Shown: positions 1 to 12,512, counted from the stretch's first letter. The stretch is 64,000 nucleotides of DNA from Hyalella azteca (GCF_000764305.2 NW_025942347.1:682001-746000); one strand, 5' to 3'. The notes: a model not told the origin generated them from the letters alone. A program made the numbers and translations.

Positions 1-548
1 TCAAAATATTAAAATTATTATTATTATTAATAATAATAAAATGTATTAAAATAAGTATTATTAAAATTAAAAGAGAGATATCCAAGACCGTATTAAAATG
101 AGATATCCAAGACCGATTCGTTTGACAAGCTCGGCTTCTCGTTGTTAAAGCATCATGAAGGCAATTCTGCAAAAAATGTGAAATTCTTTTCGATGAATAA
201 TTTTCTGGACAAATTGTTGTATTCGTTTTGGTCAACGCGATTAGGATCACCATGGTTGGAACAGTAACTTGCGGGTTAGGGACCCAGCTAGCTGTGAAAA
301 TATCCAGAATTTGCTACAGATCAAACATGTCCTGTATAATCTTAGATGCTATCGCTATGAAATGTACATACCGTAATGAATAATACGGTCTAGTAACTTC
401 TTTTAAAGAATAATTTCGATTCGTACTTATTTCGAATTTCTGGTCTTCAGAAAGTTTAACTGTGCGCACTGCACACCGTTACCTTCATTATGTAATAACT
501 AATGCCTGGCACATCCAAATCCTGTGATCAGAAGTATAGAGCATATAT
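1..548. other. AT-rich non-coding DNA
   Basis: It starts with a TTA/ATT-rich low-complexity run (1-60) and otherwise shows no long open frame, inverted ends or RNA-like structure that I recognise. Confidence 0.6.
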
Positions 549-812
549 CACGACCAGTACTATTGAATATTAGATTTACCGCGACCAGTGCTCTTTAAAA
601 TCATACTTATCGTGACCAGTGCTCTTTAAAACCATATTTATCGTGACCAGTGCTCTTTAAAATCAGATTTATCGTGACCAGTGCTCTTTAAAATCAGATT
701 TCTCGTGACTGGTGATCTTAAAAATCATATTTCTCGTGACGAGCGCTCATTAAAACAATATTTCTTGTAACCGGTAATCTTTAACAGCATATATGCCGTC
801 ACCAGTGTCATT
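549..812. repeat. 31-bp minisatellite, about 8 units
   Basis: Units carry the core GACCAGTGCTCTTTAAAATC with variable linkers (TTTATCGT, TTTCTCGT). Divergence rises at both ends, as expected for an array homogenised in its centre. Confidence 0.9.
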
Positions 813-1013
813 TAGCATTGATATGTTCAAGCATATCAAGTATATAGTTGCAGAACATGGAAGGATCAGGCAGGGATACATTTCACGGTGCCAGGTTTTT
901 ACCCCACACTGCCGACGACTTCTTGCCTCCGCGCCATTCATCTCTGTCGGCGCAGCAGACTTCGCTGCGCTCGAAATGTGCGCGAGTCGCGCGTACACTC
1001 TGAGAAATCAATG

Positions 1014-1290
1014 TGACTTTGTCCAAATAGCGATGCATTTTTTTCAATGAGACTTTGTCCAAATATCGATGCATTTTTTCAATGAGACTTTGTCCTAATA
1101 GCGGTGAATTTTTTTTCAATGAGACTTTGTCCAAATATCGAGGCATTTTTTTCAATGAGACTTTGTCCAAATATCGATGCATTTTTTTTCAATGAGACTT
1201 TGTCCTAATAGCGGTGAATTTTTTTCCAATGAGACTTTGTCCAAATATCGAGGCATTTTTTCAATGAGACTTTGTCCTAATAGCGGTGTA
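1014..1290. repeat. About 36-bp minisatellite, 8 units, with variant order
   Basis: The core is AATGAGACTTTGTCCAAATA. Three variants (cgatgcat, cggtgaat, cgaggcat) occur in the order A A B A' A B A' B, a sign of higher-order amplification. The unit is also seen as a single copy at 48737, so the array probably grew from a dispersed element. Copy 1 of the AGCGCATTTTCTC element follows directly. Confidence 0.9.
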
Positions 1291-1294
1291 TTTT

Positions 1295-1440
1295 AGCGCA
1301 TTTTCTCATTTATGGAAAAAATGCGCTATTGTGCTCGCCATGTCCGTCTGTCTGTCTGTCCATCCATGACTTCACGTATTCGTTGACGAGAAAATGCGCT
1401 CTCTGTCACATACTGCGGTTAGTACTGAGTTATATTTTTT
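1295..1440 (+). mobile_element. AGCGCATTTTCTC-bounded dispersed element, copy 1
   Basis: AGCGCATTTTCTC at 1295-1307 is matched by GAGAAAATGCGCT at 1388-1400. The 5' end also forms a hairpin with AAAATGCGCT at 1318-1327. Between lies TTGTGCTCGCCATGTCCGTC and a GTCT/GTCC microsatellite. A conserved 3' tail (CTCTGTCAC...ACTGAGTTATATTTTTT) extends to about 1440. There are four other copies in the window. Class is unknown, possibly a MITE. No clear target duplication was found. Confidence 0.75.
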
Positions 1441-3119
1441 GCTCTTATATAGTTCACAGTTTATCCCGGAAAATTGACGTATCAATGCTAAATGCATCCA
1501 GTGATTCACTATTTTGGACAATACGAACCGTCCATTTTTCGGAGTGTATTTATTCGCTCCATATGCCTTGCTACCGCATGCCAATCTGCATTAGTCGAGG
1601 GTTTGGAATAATTCCAAGAGAATTTATTCCTAAAGAAAATGTCGATAATTTGATCCGTTATTAGGAATTGTTTAAATTACGATTGTGTTTGCATTATATT
1701 GGTAAAGTTACACCCACGCGCTGTCGATAGATAGTCGCGTACCGCTAATGTATTGAACGGGATGTGGAAAAATTGATAACATTAGTCGTTGCTCTGAAAT
1801 TATGGCCTCTGTTTTTAGTATATGTTACTAAAGTGTGTATATACCGGCAATAGTTTGGTAATTTTGATATAGGTACTAAGAAGATATGCCTGCCTATTTT
1901 GTTTATTTTATCTATCAATTGTACTTAATATCTGTTAATGACCTAAATACTATGAGCATTAACCGTCGATTTTTCAAAATTTTTGCAGTATATGTTTTAT
2001 AAATAGTTGAAAATATATTAATAATTATAATTTAATTTAATGTTGTCAGAGTTGATGAAGCTATTAATTCTGGCCTGTCACTGATTTTCAAAGTTTACTT
2101 TTCTTTTTCGCGGTGACACACAAAAGGATATAATAAAATATTCAAGTTGCATCCATCACTACGTCGTTACATTATTCACTGGTGCCAAAACTTGTTCAAA
2201 ATTCAGTGGTGACCTGGCTAAATTCTGCGCCATTTTTAGAAAAGTTAGTGATTTTTTTTAGTCTGATTACATATACAATTGATACGATAATTTTCCGAAA
2301 CATTCAAAATCTAGTAAATATATGTATTATTATTGATATTTAATCTTCTTGTTTTGACTCCTTATAAAGCATCTTGCAAATTTTTTTTCAGGTTCTTAAG
2401 GAACTTTGCTGTGGGCGATTAAGTTTATTGTTCATTATGAAAGACTGAGAACATAGTATGTTATATTCCTTATTTATTACTCAAGGCGCTATAATTTGCT
2501 CTATATATTATTATTAGTTATTCTTGCATTATTGATATTTCTGAACTGATGTTAAAGCTGTTCACCCGAACATCATCAATGAAAATATGATGAATTTAAT
2601 TGATATTTTTTTCGCTTTTTTAATTATTATTCTTGTTGAGTTTGCGGTTTCAGCTGCAAAATAACTTACCTATTTTATTTTCGGCTTCCCGAACCCTTCT
2701 TCACGTGTTTATGTTAAAAAACTTCATAAATTTTGCTCCGACCGCTAATTCATTTTTTCGATGTGATTTACTTCCAGGATTGTTCGTTCGATCGTACGAA
2801 ATCTATCACTTCCGTGATGGATTTCGCACTTCCATGCCTGGATAAAACAAGAAAATAATCTTACATCACTTTTCAGATTTATTATCGCACGGCTTCATTA
2901 GTCGTGTTTCGGCTGTGATTGTTGTTGGACGAAGAGAAGAACCGCGATGATTGTCACTCTCGCGCCTCCTGATTGGCTGCTGATTGCCATCATTTCCTGG
3001 AAGGACTTCAGTGAAGGCCTTGGCCTGCTGAGTCAGCAGCGATGCTATCGTCAAAATCTCGTCGATCGCTTCAGCAATTTGCTTTGAGGGAAGATTCTGT
3101 GGCTTTTTCATCTGTTGTC
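1441..3119. other. Non-coding AT-rich stretch, no recognised gene
   Basis: There are scattered short open frames only. The longest without obvious low complexity is on the minus strand at 2866-3111 (81 codons, containing KQIAEAIDEILTIASLLTQQ). It has no recognisable domain, and nothing around it looks like a gene, so I do not call it. Confidence 0.5.
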
Positions 3120-3350
3120 TTAGACTTAGAGGGATTAGCGTGAAATTTTCATATTGCAGGCCGGATTCTCATATGTTTGCATCGTATTTCTTCAGGGACT
3201 AGTGCAATGTCTTCCTATTGCAGGCCGAATTCTCATTTGTTTGCATTGCATTTCTTTAAGGACCATTGTATTGTCTTCATTTTGCAGTCAGAATTATCAT
3301 TTGGTTACATTGCATTTCTTTATATAGGGACTAGTGCAAAGTCTTCATAT
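3120..3350. repeat. About 65-bp tandem repeat, 3-4 units
   Basis: Units share TTGCAGGCCGGATTCTCAT-like and GCATTTCTTTAGGGACTAG-like blocks, diverged. Confidence 0.75.
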
Positions 3351-3480
3351 CGCAGAGTAACTGCTATTTGTATAGTTTCCGATTACTCATTTTTCGCATC
3401 AAAATTAATCCCGGCAAGGGGTTAATTAGCGCTACGAAGGATGGGTAAATAAATTAATTTTATGATTGCATTTAACAAGA

Positions 3481-3515
3481 GTCTGACTGGGAACAAAACT
3501 GACTGGGAACAATGA
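3481..3515. repeat. Short copy of the 22-bp ACTGACTGGGAACAA repeat
   Basis: Two units of CTGACTGGGAACAAAA. The same unit forms a longer array at 5876-5982, between the two copies of the 1-kb duplication. Confidence 0.8.
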
Positions 3516-3867
3516 CTTTTTGAACTTCATCGAGAAAAAACATTTTATATACGTAACTTCATGCCAAGCTGACTATAACTCATTGTTCTGCGCAAAAGTA
3601 ATTCGTATCTGAAGATTGTCATGCACCGCAATTTTAACTATAGTCACATTTTTCGCTTAAATTACATACGCGTTGAATATAATCATGAGCAAGTGATGTG
3701 AAATTTCATAGGCTCAATAGTCTGCACATTTATTTAGGTTTAGGATTTAAATTTTAAATTTATTCATCACAGTCTTACATAAGCGTGTTAAAAAGATATT
3801 AGTACCGTTAATCACAAATTATTACAACTCTTAACAGGTAACTTTGTTCCTGTAGGATGTACTGGAT

Positions 3868-4110
3868 CATTCAAAGAAGCTACATTTTCGCATACAGTGC
3901 CAATTTCTTATACATTTCGTTCCTGATGTATATACTCATTGAAAGACATTTTCACATACAGTGCCAATTTCTCATACATTAAATTTCGTTCCTGTACGAT
4001 GTACTCATTGGAAAAGCTACATTTTCACATACAGTGCCAATTTCTCATACATTTTGTTCTTGTACAATGTACTCATTTAAAAATGCTACATTTTCTCATA
4101 CAAATCTATA
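3868..4110. repeat. About 68-bp tandem repeat, 3.5 units
   Basis: The unit core is ACATACAGTGCCAATTTCTC, then TTCGTTCCTGTACGATGTAC and TCATTGAAA. Confidence 0.9.
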
Positions 4111-4311
4111 ATTTAGCTATCTATTAGATGCATCGTCGCTACTATTGCGACGTATCCATTATAATTGTATAGTTTCGTTAGGTGTGCAGCATATATACAG
4201 TTAGTTTGAGATGGCAGAATTTGTTGATTTATACGCGTGCGATTAACGACCAGAGAATAAATATATACAGTGTATATGTTGCGGTATGCTGCATAGATAT
4301 ATATACCGTGT

Positions 4312-5353
4312 ATTTACGATGCTCAGTGTAGGCGCAGTGTATTCTGCTGAGAGTATATATATATAGGCCTCTGTGGGAGTTAACCTTTAGGCTGTTCATT
4401 CTTAACCTTTACCTGCCGTCTTGCCTGTACGGCGCTTAATGTCAAGCAGCTTTTTCCTTTTCGATGCAATTCCTGTGCTTGGTTCAAACGTCTTCTTCTA
4501 TTCCGGTTATTTATCTTTGTTGTTTATTCTTCACTTTTTTTTTGAACGCTTAGATCAGTCAAAAATATAATAATAATTATTCACTTTGATTATGTTTCGT
4601 ATAAGAATTTTATGTTAATTAATGTTTTTTTTCTGGCATCGTGTTGTTCTTTTGTCTTTTTTTTTTTTTTTTTGTCACTCGTACTTCGCTCGCGTGTCAA
4701 TATGTGAGCTTCTTCCGGACTTTCAGTGTCAGGATCAAAATATTTTTATTAAAGATGCCAATTTTTCGATTTACATTAATTACGGTACTAATTTTTTAAA
4801 GTCATATATTAAGGGAAATTACGCTTCTAGTCATTTATGTTTTCATGTCCTTTAAGTCTGTGTTTCCTTTACACTAAGCACGTGTGCGGTGAATTGGTGA
4901 GCATCTTTTTTCCCTGTGCACCTTCTGTAAATATCTTCCTATATCATCTTTTTACATTTGAATAATTCACATAGACTAATTTCATCAACAAAAAATTTCA
5001 TCAACAAAAAATTTCATCAACAAAAAATTTAGCTTCTCAGCGCTGGCGATAGCAAAGCTCCTAAATTTCCCGCTCATTTCTTCGTTGTTCTGCAGTTGAA
5101 AACAGTTAAGAAAATCGTGCGAGATTTTCTTCTGTTGCATCCATGTTGGAGAAGTCGATCAATTCTGCTTACACTGATAGGGCATCAATTTAGGGGATTT
5201 TGGGGGCTAATCCAAACCTTCAGAGGCTGAGACTTTACAGCCGATCACTGGTATTGTGTTGAGCCTTCACTTAAGCTTAACTGATGAACGATGTCGTGCG
5301 CAACGTTGATGGATTAACCTCTGATTATTGAAGTGGAAGAGACATCAATTAAT
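4312..5353. repeat. 1-kb segmental duplication, left copy
   Basis: It is nearly collinear with 6000-6948, from TTTACGATGCTCAGTGTA to AGAGACATCAATTAAT. It includes CCTGCCGTCTTGCCTGTACG and GCTTCTCAGCGCTGGCGATA. This copy keeps about 45 bp missing from the right copy (near 4765-4810) and has a triplicated ATTTCATCAACAAAAA (4981-5030). No coding capacity was recognised. Confidence 0.92.
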
Positions 5354-5875
5354 CGGCGCGATGTTGCACCACCGCAGCACCAATCCATTATGGGAGGCCC
5401 GAGGGTCAGCCATTAATCAGGTTGTGGGATATTTTTGGAAAATAGACCTTCTTAATCGGCCGTGCTTTGCGGTGAACTCATTAATTACCGCCACCTCCTT
5501 GGCGCACGCATAAAATTTGCTTGGTTTTTGTGTTGATAATATCCGTGCGGTGAAATTTTCTTCTCGTATTTTTCATATCTGATCACTCGAGCTGATGGAA
5601 TAAAATTTTTGAGCAAAATTTCTTCTTTTGTCCTACCGAATGAAAAATTTGGGATATTAGAAACATGTATATTGCTCTAATTGTATTTAACATTGAGTTG
5701 ACTATATTTGCCAGATAATTCATTTCGCGATTTCCTTGAAATGGAACGCGCTTGAATCATTTCATGTCATTATTCTTGAATAGAACCACATTTTAACCTT
5801 AAAAATTGTTCTCAAGGCCTGGTCTGTTGCACAAAGTTTATATACACCAGTACGATATTTTTCTCAGACGGGAGT

Positions 5876-5982
5876 AATGACAAAACTGACTGGGAACAAT
5901 AACAAAACTGACTGGGAACAATAACAAAACTGACTGGGAACAATGACAAAACTGACTGGGAACAATAACAAAACTGACTGCA
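5876..5982. repeat. 22-bp minisatellite, about 5 units
   Basis: The perfect or near-perfect unit AACAAAACTGACTGGGAACA sits in the spacer between the duplicated 1-kb segments. High identity suggests recent expansion. Confidence 0.95.
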
Positions 5983-5999
5983 CAGATTCATACAGTGAG

Positions 6000-6948
6000 T
6001 TTACGATGCTCAGTGTATTCTGTTCTGTTGTGAGTATATATTTAGGCTTCTGTGGGAGTTAACCTTTAGGCTGTTCATTCTTAACCTTTACCTGCCGTCT
6101 TGCCTGTACGGCGCTTAATGTCAAGCAACTTTTTCCTTATCGATGCAAGTCCTGCGCTTGGTTCAAACGTGTTCTTCTATTCCGGATATTCAATTTTGTT
6201 CTTTATTCTTCACTTCTTTTTTGAACGCTTAGTTCAGTCAAAAATATAATAATAATTATACACTTTGATTATGTTTCGTATAAGAATTTTATGTTAATTA
6301 ATGTTTTTTTTTCTGTCATCGTGTTGTTCTTTTGCCTTTTTTTTGTCACTCGTGTTTCGCTCTCGTGTCAATATGTGAGCATTTCTCTGCCTTTCAGTGT
6401 CAGGATCAAGTTATTTTTATTGAAGATGCCAATTTTAAGGGAAATTACGCTTCTAGTCATTTATGTTTTCATATCCTTTAAGTCGGTGTTTCCTTTACAC
6501 TAAGCACGTGTGCGGTGAATTGGTGAGCATCTTTTTTCTTCGTGCACCTTCTGTAAATATCTTCCTATATCATATTTTTACATTTGAATACTTCACATAG
6601 ACTAATTTCATCAACGCGCTGGAATTTAGCTTCTCAGCGCTGGCGATAGCAAAGCTCCTAAATTTCCCGCTATTTTCTTCGTTGGTCTGCAGTTGAAAAC
6701 AGTTAAGAAAATCGTGCGAGATTTTGCTCTGTTGCATCCATGTTGGAGAAGTCGATCAATTCTGCTTACACTGATAGGGCATCAATTTAGGGGATTTTGG
6801 GCTAATCCAAACCTTCAGAGGCTGAGACTTTACAGCCGATCACTGGTATTGTGTTGAGCTTTCACTTAAGCTTAACTGATGAACGATGTCGTGCGCAACG
6901 TTGATGGATTAACCTCTGATTATTGAAGTGGAAGAGACATCAATTAAT
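6000..6948. repeat. 1-kb segmental duplication, right copy
   Basis: It is homologous to 4312-5353 with small deletions, in the same orientation. After 6948 the flanks differ (GCTGGTATATT here, CGGCGCGATG on the left), which fixes the breakpoint to one or two bases. Confidence 0.92.
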
Positions 6949-7789
6949 AGCTGGTATATTAGTAAGCTCTCATTTCGTGCAGCATTCACACCCGAACTTA
7001 CCTCACTCTTTTCAAGTTTATATGTACATACAAGTTGTAGTAGTGTCACAATCGCGAAAAGAGGATGAATTACTTTGTTTTCTATCCAATTGCGTCTAGA
7101 AAATGTCTACAAAATTGCTTAAAATTGACAAGAAATTCGAGAAACTGATGAGAAAGTATACGGTATTTTACAACCTATTTTTTAATGTCCCCAGGTATGC
7201 CATTGGAATTTGATCTTCTAGTCGACTCGAGGGCCAGGGATTTTGCCGCCAATAATCCGCCTATGATCCGCCAATAATCGTTCACTAGCTTATGCATGAT
7301 AATATATATGATATTGTTGTCATCTGATTGAAATCCTGGATATGATTCATGATCAGATGATATGAAATGCTGGTGAATAAAATTTCGCGAGCCCGTCAAC
7401 GTACTATTTCAAAGTTGCAGAATACTTTTTTTTTAATTAATAATTTTCCATTTATGTTTAAATCGTACCTTTTAAAAATATTGAAATATTATACTAGATC
7501 TTATCATTTGCTTAGTCTGAATCGAACATCTTTCAAAGTTATAACATATTTTTATCGTGTCGTAATTCTTCATCTATGTCCTTTTCTTAAGTTTGTAATG
7601 TCGGACTTGTTTATCTTCATCTTTTATTCAAATCTGTTTTGTTGAGGTTGAACCGAGGTCTCGCGTGTCGTTTGTATCAAGTTCTTTGTCTTGGCTGACG
7701 TCGCAGCGTCCTAGCATCGATCCTAGTAAATTACTAGGATTGGATTCGTGGATAAGGAGCCTACTAAGAACTTCCCGACGATATTTATA
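6949..7789. other. Non-coding stretch
   Basis: AT-rich, with a small palindrome CTAGTAAATTACTAG near 7724. No gene recognised. Confidence 0.5.
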
Positions 7790-8065
7790 ATTAGACTGAG
7801 ATGTTCCTATGTGATGATTATCAGAGAGTGCTTTACTTGGGTGATTATCATATCATTTAGATGTTCCTATGTGATGATTGTCAGAGAATGCTTTAGTTGG
7901 ATGATTATCATATCATTTAGATGTTTCTGTGTGATGATTGCCATAGAATGCTTTAGTTGGATGATTATATCATTTAGATGTTTCTGTGTGATGATTGCCA
8001 TAGAATGCTTTAGTTGGATGATTATCATATCATTTTGATGTTCCTATGTGATGATCATCAGAGAA
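7790..8065. repeat. About 60-bp minisatellite, 4.5 units
   Basis: The unit core is GATGTTCCTATGTGATGATT, then GAATGCTTTAGTTGGATGAT. Because 60 is divisible by three it stays open as a repetitive frame, which I regard as incidental. Confidence 0.92.
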
Positions 8066-8684
8066 TGCTTTTCTTATCAAAAATTATTACAAGTTATAAC
8101 AATAATTACTGATCTACCTCCTTATTAGAAATTATATTAGGAAGTTTTCCACAGAATTCGTGCTACGTTTTTCCAATCGCAGTCAGAGCTCAATCTGTAG
8201 CTGAAATACTTCAAAATTTTCTCGTTGTCATTACTATCAAACAATTGAAATGCGTGATTTCTCTGTCAAGTTCAATATGTTGACGTTGATAATTAACATT
8301 TCCACGTATTCGCTATTATTTATTATTTTTTAGCGATAAAAATTGACCGAGCAAAATTGAAATTCATGGAATGTCTTAATAGAATAGGAATTTTCCCTTC
8401 AGTGTCCATGGCAACCAATATTACATAACAGTTTGCATAATAATAGAAAAATTCAACTAAGTCTCGGCCGAGACTTGACTCTAAAGCAAAACCAACTGGA
8501 AAGCCTGTAGTGAATGTTATTGAAATCAATTTTGCTCATTATGAATTTATTTTTTTTTTTTGCTTGCGAAGTGTCTTTAAATTTTGTTTAATTATTAATA
8601 ATAAAACGCAGTAATTCAGTGAATTATTTAGTTCGCAGTCAACATCGTCAACACAACAGTTTTTATTAGTGACATAGTTAGGTA

Positions 8685-8935
8685 ATACGTAGGCAGGTAA
8701 AAGAGTGTTCACAAAAGAGTAGGTAAAAGAGTATAAAGAGTAAAAGAGTAGGTAAAAGAGTGTTCACAAAAGAGTAGGCAAAAGAGTATAAAGAGTAAAA
8801 GAGTAGGTAAAAGAGTGTTCACAAAAGAGTAGGCAAAAGAGTATAAAGAGTAAAAGAGTAGGTAAAAGAGTATTCACAAAAGAGTAGGTAAAAGAGTATA
8901 AAGAGTAAAAGAGTAGGTAAAAGAGTATTCACAAG
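8685..8935. repeat. About 55-bp purine-rich minisatellite, 4-5 units
   Basis: AAAAGAGTAGGTAAAAGAGT and TTCACAAAAGAGTAGGCAAA alternate regularly. Confidence 0.92.
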
Positions 8936-9080
8936 ACCACATTGGCCGTGCAATACGAAGGCAGCAACACGTTCGGATAAGTAACGCTTGCCCGACGTCA
9001 GCTTCTTATCTGCAAAAAAGGAAGTCAGCCGCTCGCACCGCCCCTGCCGAGACTGCCAGGAAATTGCCTGCCTGCTATCA

Positions 9081-9094
9081 GCGGCTACTGCTGC

Positions 9095-9160
<66 letters not shown>

Positions 9161-9344
9161 AAATGCTGTTGCTGCTGTTTGTGCTGTTGTTGTTGCTGCT
9201 GTCATGTTGCTGCTGGTGCTGTTGTTGCTGTGGCTGCTGCAGGCTGCTGTTGCTGCTGTTGCTGTTGTTGTTGCTGCTACTGCTGCTGCTGCTGTTGCTG
9301 TTGTTGTTGCTGCTGCTGCAAATGCTGTTGCTGCTGTTTCATGT
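9081..9344. repeat. CTG/TTG trinucleotide array
   Basis: About 88 triplets, mostly CTG with TTG, CAA and TGT interruptions. A 60-70 bp segment (CTGCTGCAAATGCTGTTGCT) occurs twice (about 9155 and 9310), so part of the tract was duplicated as a block. It reads as poly-Leu, poly-Ala, poly-Cys or poly-Gln depending on frame and strand. No flanking gene supports translation. Confidence 0.95.
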
Positions 9345-9404
9345 GGCGTTATTCCTGCTCTTGCTGTCTCGTCGGGTATGAAAATGATTGATTTTAGCTT
9401 GTAA

Positions 9405-10499
9405 ATAGAACATTTTTGTTGAAAATACTTCACTGAAATTATTCTTGATTTATTGACATTATCTCTGCTTTTTTTTGTCAATCGCGATTTCGGCAATAGA
9501 CTTTTCATGACTTTCTTCGTTTTTCCGTTGTTTATGTTGATGGCTAAATTGTATCATGAGGAATCTTACAACGCCTGATTCTGAAACAAGAGTTGGATTG
9601 TCTGCTGATGCTGGACCCGCAATCAGTGATATTTCTTTTGTTATTGCCGGTGCGATTGCCGCTGTGTTACACCATAATGCTTATCCTGCATGTTCTGCAT
9701 TAAAATAATCAAAGGCACAGATTAAATTGCTATGTTTCAACCCCCCCGTTTCTGCAGCATTTCTAGCGTCACTTTCGTGTAGGTGGCAATCCCTGAGTCA
9801 TGCATATATGCGTTAATTTCGTTTACCAATTAATGGGCTGACACTTCATGATTAAAGTTCCAACTCAGTGTAAGCTAAAAAGAAACCCCCATGTTTTGAC
9901 CCTAATAATTTTTTTTATTATGGAAAACGTTGATGATTTGCCAATGTTATTTTTGCCACATGCGCCAGCCTAGGCTAATGTTTTCTGACGATCTGTGCTA
10001 TAGCATCATAGATACTGGAGGTTTTTATCTGAATTCTGATTTTTCCAAGCCGAGCTTTTGTCATGGTGGTTTGTCATACACTTCAACTTTTCCTTCACTT
10101 CAGCCATCACTTTTTATTGGATTTTATCATAGTTTATCTTCTTATCTTAGTATCGCTGCGTAAAGAAGTGTTTCATCTTTTCGTTGTACATTTTCGTTTC
10201 CTGTTGTCAGTAAGCGGATTTGTCGCCTTTCATTATTTATTGTTTCTCAGTATTCATCCATACACGCATTTTTCAAGCCATGTTCATGCCTAACTCTATC
10301 ATGACGTTTAAAATTATTGCTCTATGGAAACTCATATATTGCTTACACATGACCGTTTGAAAAGCAACAGGTCACGTAATTACTTCTTTTTGTTTACATC
10401 GCATTCATATATATGTATTTTTGCCCCCATATTACCGACTTACCCTGAATCATATAAACGGTAACAATTAACAAATACCCTATTCTGCGGTGTTACTTC
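9405..10499. other. Non-coding stretch
   Basis: No repeats or genes recognised, apart from the first degenerate units of the following array after about 10440. Confidence 0.5.
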
Positions 10500-10905
10500 A
10501 TATCGTGTAAAAGGTAAGGTAAAGGTTAAAGGTATTGCTGAGTTAAGCAAATCGTATACGGGGTAACTATATTGACGAGTTACCCCATATCGTGCAAAGA
10601 GTGACTATATTGCCGAGTTACATGATATCTTTTTAAAGTGTATAAGTATATTGCCGAGTTACCTGATATCTTGTAAGGGGTAACTACATATTGCCGAGTT
10701 ACCCCATATCGTGCAAGGAGTAACTAACTATATTGCCGAGTTACCTCATATCATGTAAAAGGGTAACTATATTGCCGACTTACCCCATATCATGTATAGG
10801 GTAACTATATTTTCGAGTTCCCGTATCACGTTTAAGGTAACTATATTGCCGAGATAAGATACGCCATATCGTATAAAAGGAAACTAAATTACCGACTTAC
10901 CCTAT
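10500..10905. repeat. About 45-bp degenerate tandem repeat, about 9 units
   Basis: The core is GGTAACTATATTGCCGAGTT, then ACCCCATATCGTGCAA. Unit length and spelling vary widely, so it is an old array. Confidence 0.88.
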
Positions 10906-11814
10906 CTTGGCCGGCCCAACATGGCGTCTTGCACCCGCCTAAGAGCGAGCAACAACCACACTCCATGACCCCGACGCTTGAGTCGCTGTTGCCTAGCGAC
11001 CAATTTCTCAGCTTCACTAACAGCCAACTCAAAAAAAACTGCTGTGCGAAAGGGTGCAGTGTCTTTTTTTTAATGCATGAAAGATCGTTGCGTTAGACAG
11101 AGCACCAAATTTTAGCGTTTGTCTGAAGGCACGAAAGATTGCCGCGTTTCAGGGCAAGAAAAAGTGTCACGTTTGTATAGTGGCACGAATGATTGCTATG
11201 TCTGACCGTACGATAGGGTTTTGTGAGGGATAGTCCCTGCGTCAAGTGAAGCAGTGTAGTTGAATGCCAAAGATACGTAGTCCGGCCTGTAAATAGATTG
11301 GTCTATATATAGGCACAGAAGCTGGTCGCGTTTGTCTATGGGCACTCAATATTGTTACTTTCATTGACATGTTTGACGGCACAAACGAACCTTCTACATG
11401 CCCACGATCCGACGACGGATCTGATTTAACGCGTTGTCAACGCGTCCAGATCAATCCAGTTGAAATAAATGACGTCATCCAGGCCTCCAGCGGCACTGTG
11501 ATGTTATGTAAAGGTTATTAAGTTCTCCTTTAATTTATCATCTTTAATGGCAAAAATGTTTTTTTTTGTTTTATGCACAGTAGAGTAACTCGGGTATTAA
11601 GAGGCAGCACAATACCGTGACGCAGCACCATACCGTGACACGGCACCATAGTATCCACAATAACTTTAATGCATTATTAATCGATATCACGATGCTAATA
11701 TCCCATCATAATAACAATACTATCTGATTCTGCTTAAATATACTGAGGAAAATGGCTGCTCAGGGCTTCTAATATACGGCATAAGACTAGAAGTTCATCA
11801 CGAGGCTTGATGCT
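10906..11814. other. Non-coding stretch with a GC-richer patch
   Basis: 10908-11040 is clearly GC-richer (GGCCGGCCCAACATGGCGTC, CCTAGCGACC) than its surroundings. 11100-11400 has imperfect repeats of GGCACGAA-type phrases. No open frame of note. It may be an eroded mobile element. Confidence 0.45.
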
Positions 11815-12050
11815 TAGTGCTGCTACTGCGTCATAATGCTGCTACTGCATCATAATGCTGCTACTGCACCATAATGCTGCAACTGCATCATAATGCTGCT
11901 ACTGCACCATAATGCTGCTACTGCATCATAATGCTGCTACTGCATCATAATGCTGCTACTGCATCATAATGCTGCTACTGCATCATAATGCTGCTACTGC
12001 TCCATAATGCTGCTACTGCATCATTATGCTGCTAGTGCATCATAATGCTG
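11815..12050. repeat. 19-bp minisatellite, about 12 units
   Basis: The unit GCTGCTACTGCATCATAAT is highly regular. Confidence 0.97.
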
Positions 12051-12127
12051 ATCAGTACAGCGCAGCATCACAGCCGGCAGGCCGGTAATGTAAGCTAATC
12101 CCAACGTCGCGTGACCGACGCTGTACG

Positions 12128-12512
12128 GATTGGTAGAGTGTAGGTTGTGTTGGTGTGCAGGTTGTGATGGTGTGTAGGTTGTGTTGGTGTTTAGGTTGTG
12201 TTGGTGTGTAGGTTGTGTTTGTGTGTAGGTTGTGTTGGTGTATAGGTTGTGTTGGTGTTTAGATTGTGTTGGTGTATAGATTGTGTTGGTGTTTAGGTTG
12301 TGTTGGTGTGTAGGTTGTGTTGGTGTGCAGGTTGTGACGGTGTGTAGGTTGTGTTGGTGTTTAGGTTGTGTTGGTGTGTAGGTTGTGTTGGTGTTTAGGT
12401 TGTGTTGGTGTGTTGGTTGGGTTGGTGTGTAGGTTGTGTTGGTGTGTAGGTTGTGTTGGTGTGTAGGTTGTGTTGGTGTGTAGGTTGTGTTGGTGTGTAG
12501 GTTGTGTCGGTA
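12128..12512. repeat. 18-bp GT-rich minisatellite, about 21 units
   Basis: The unit is TGTAGGTTGTGTTGGTGT, with variants TTTAGG and TGCAGG. Its minus-strand open frame (TPTQPTHQHN repeats) is an array artefact. Confidence 0.97.

Noticed and set aside
2866..3111. 81-codon minus-strand open frame with protein-like composition
   Set aside because: No recognisable domain, no plausible splice or promoter context; could be chance. A homology search would decide.
8819..9508. Minus-strand 229-codon frame with poly-Ala/Thr and + strand poly-Leu/Cys frames
   Set aside because: Product of the CTG array and the adjacent 55-bp repeat; no start context or exon structure.
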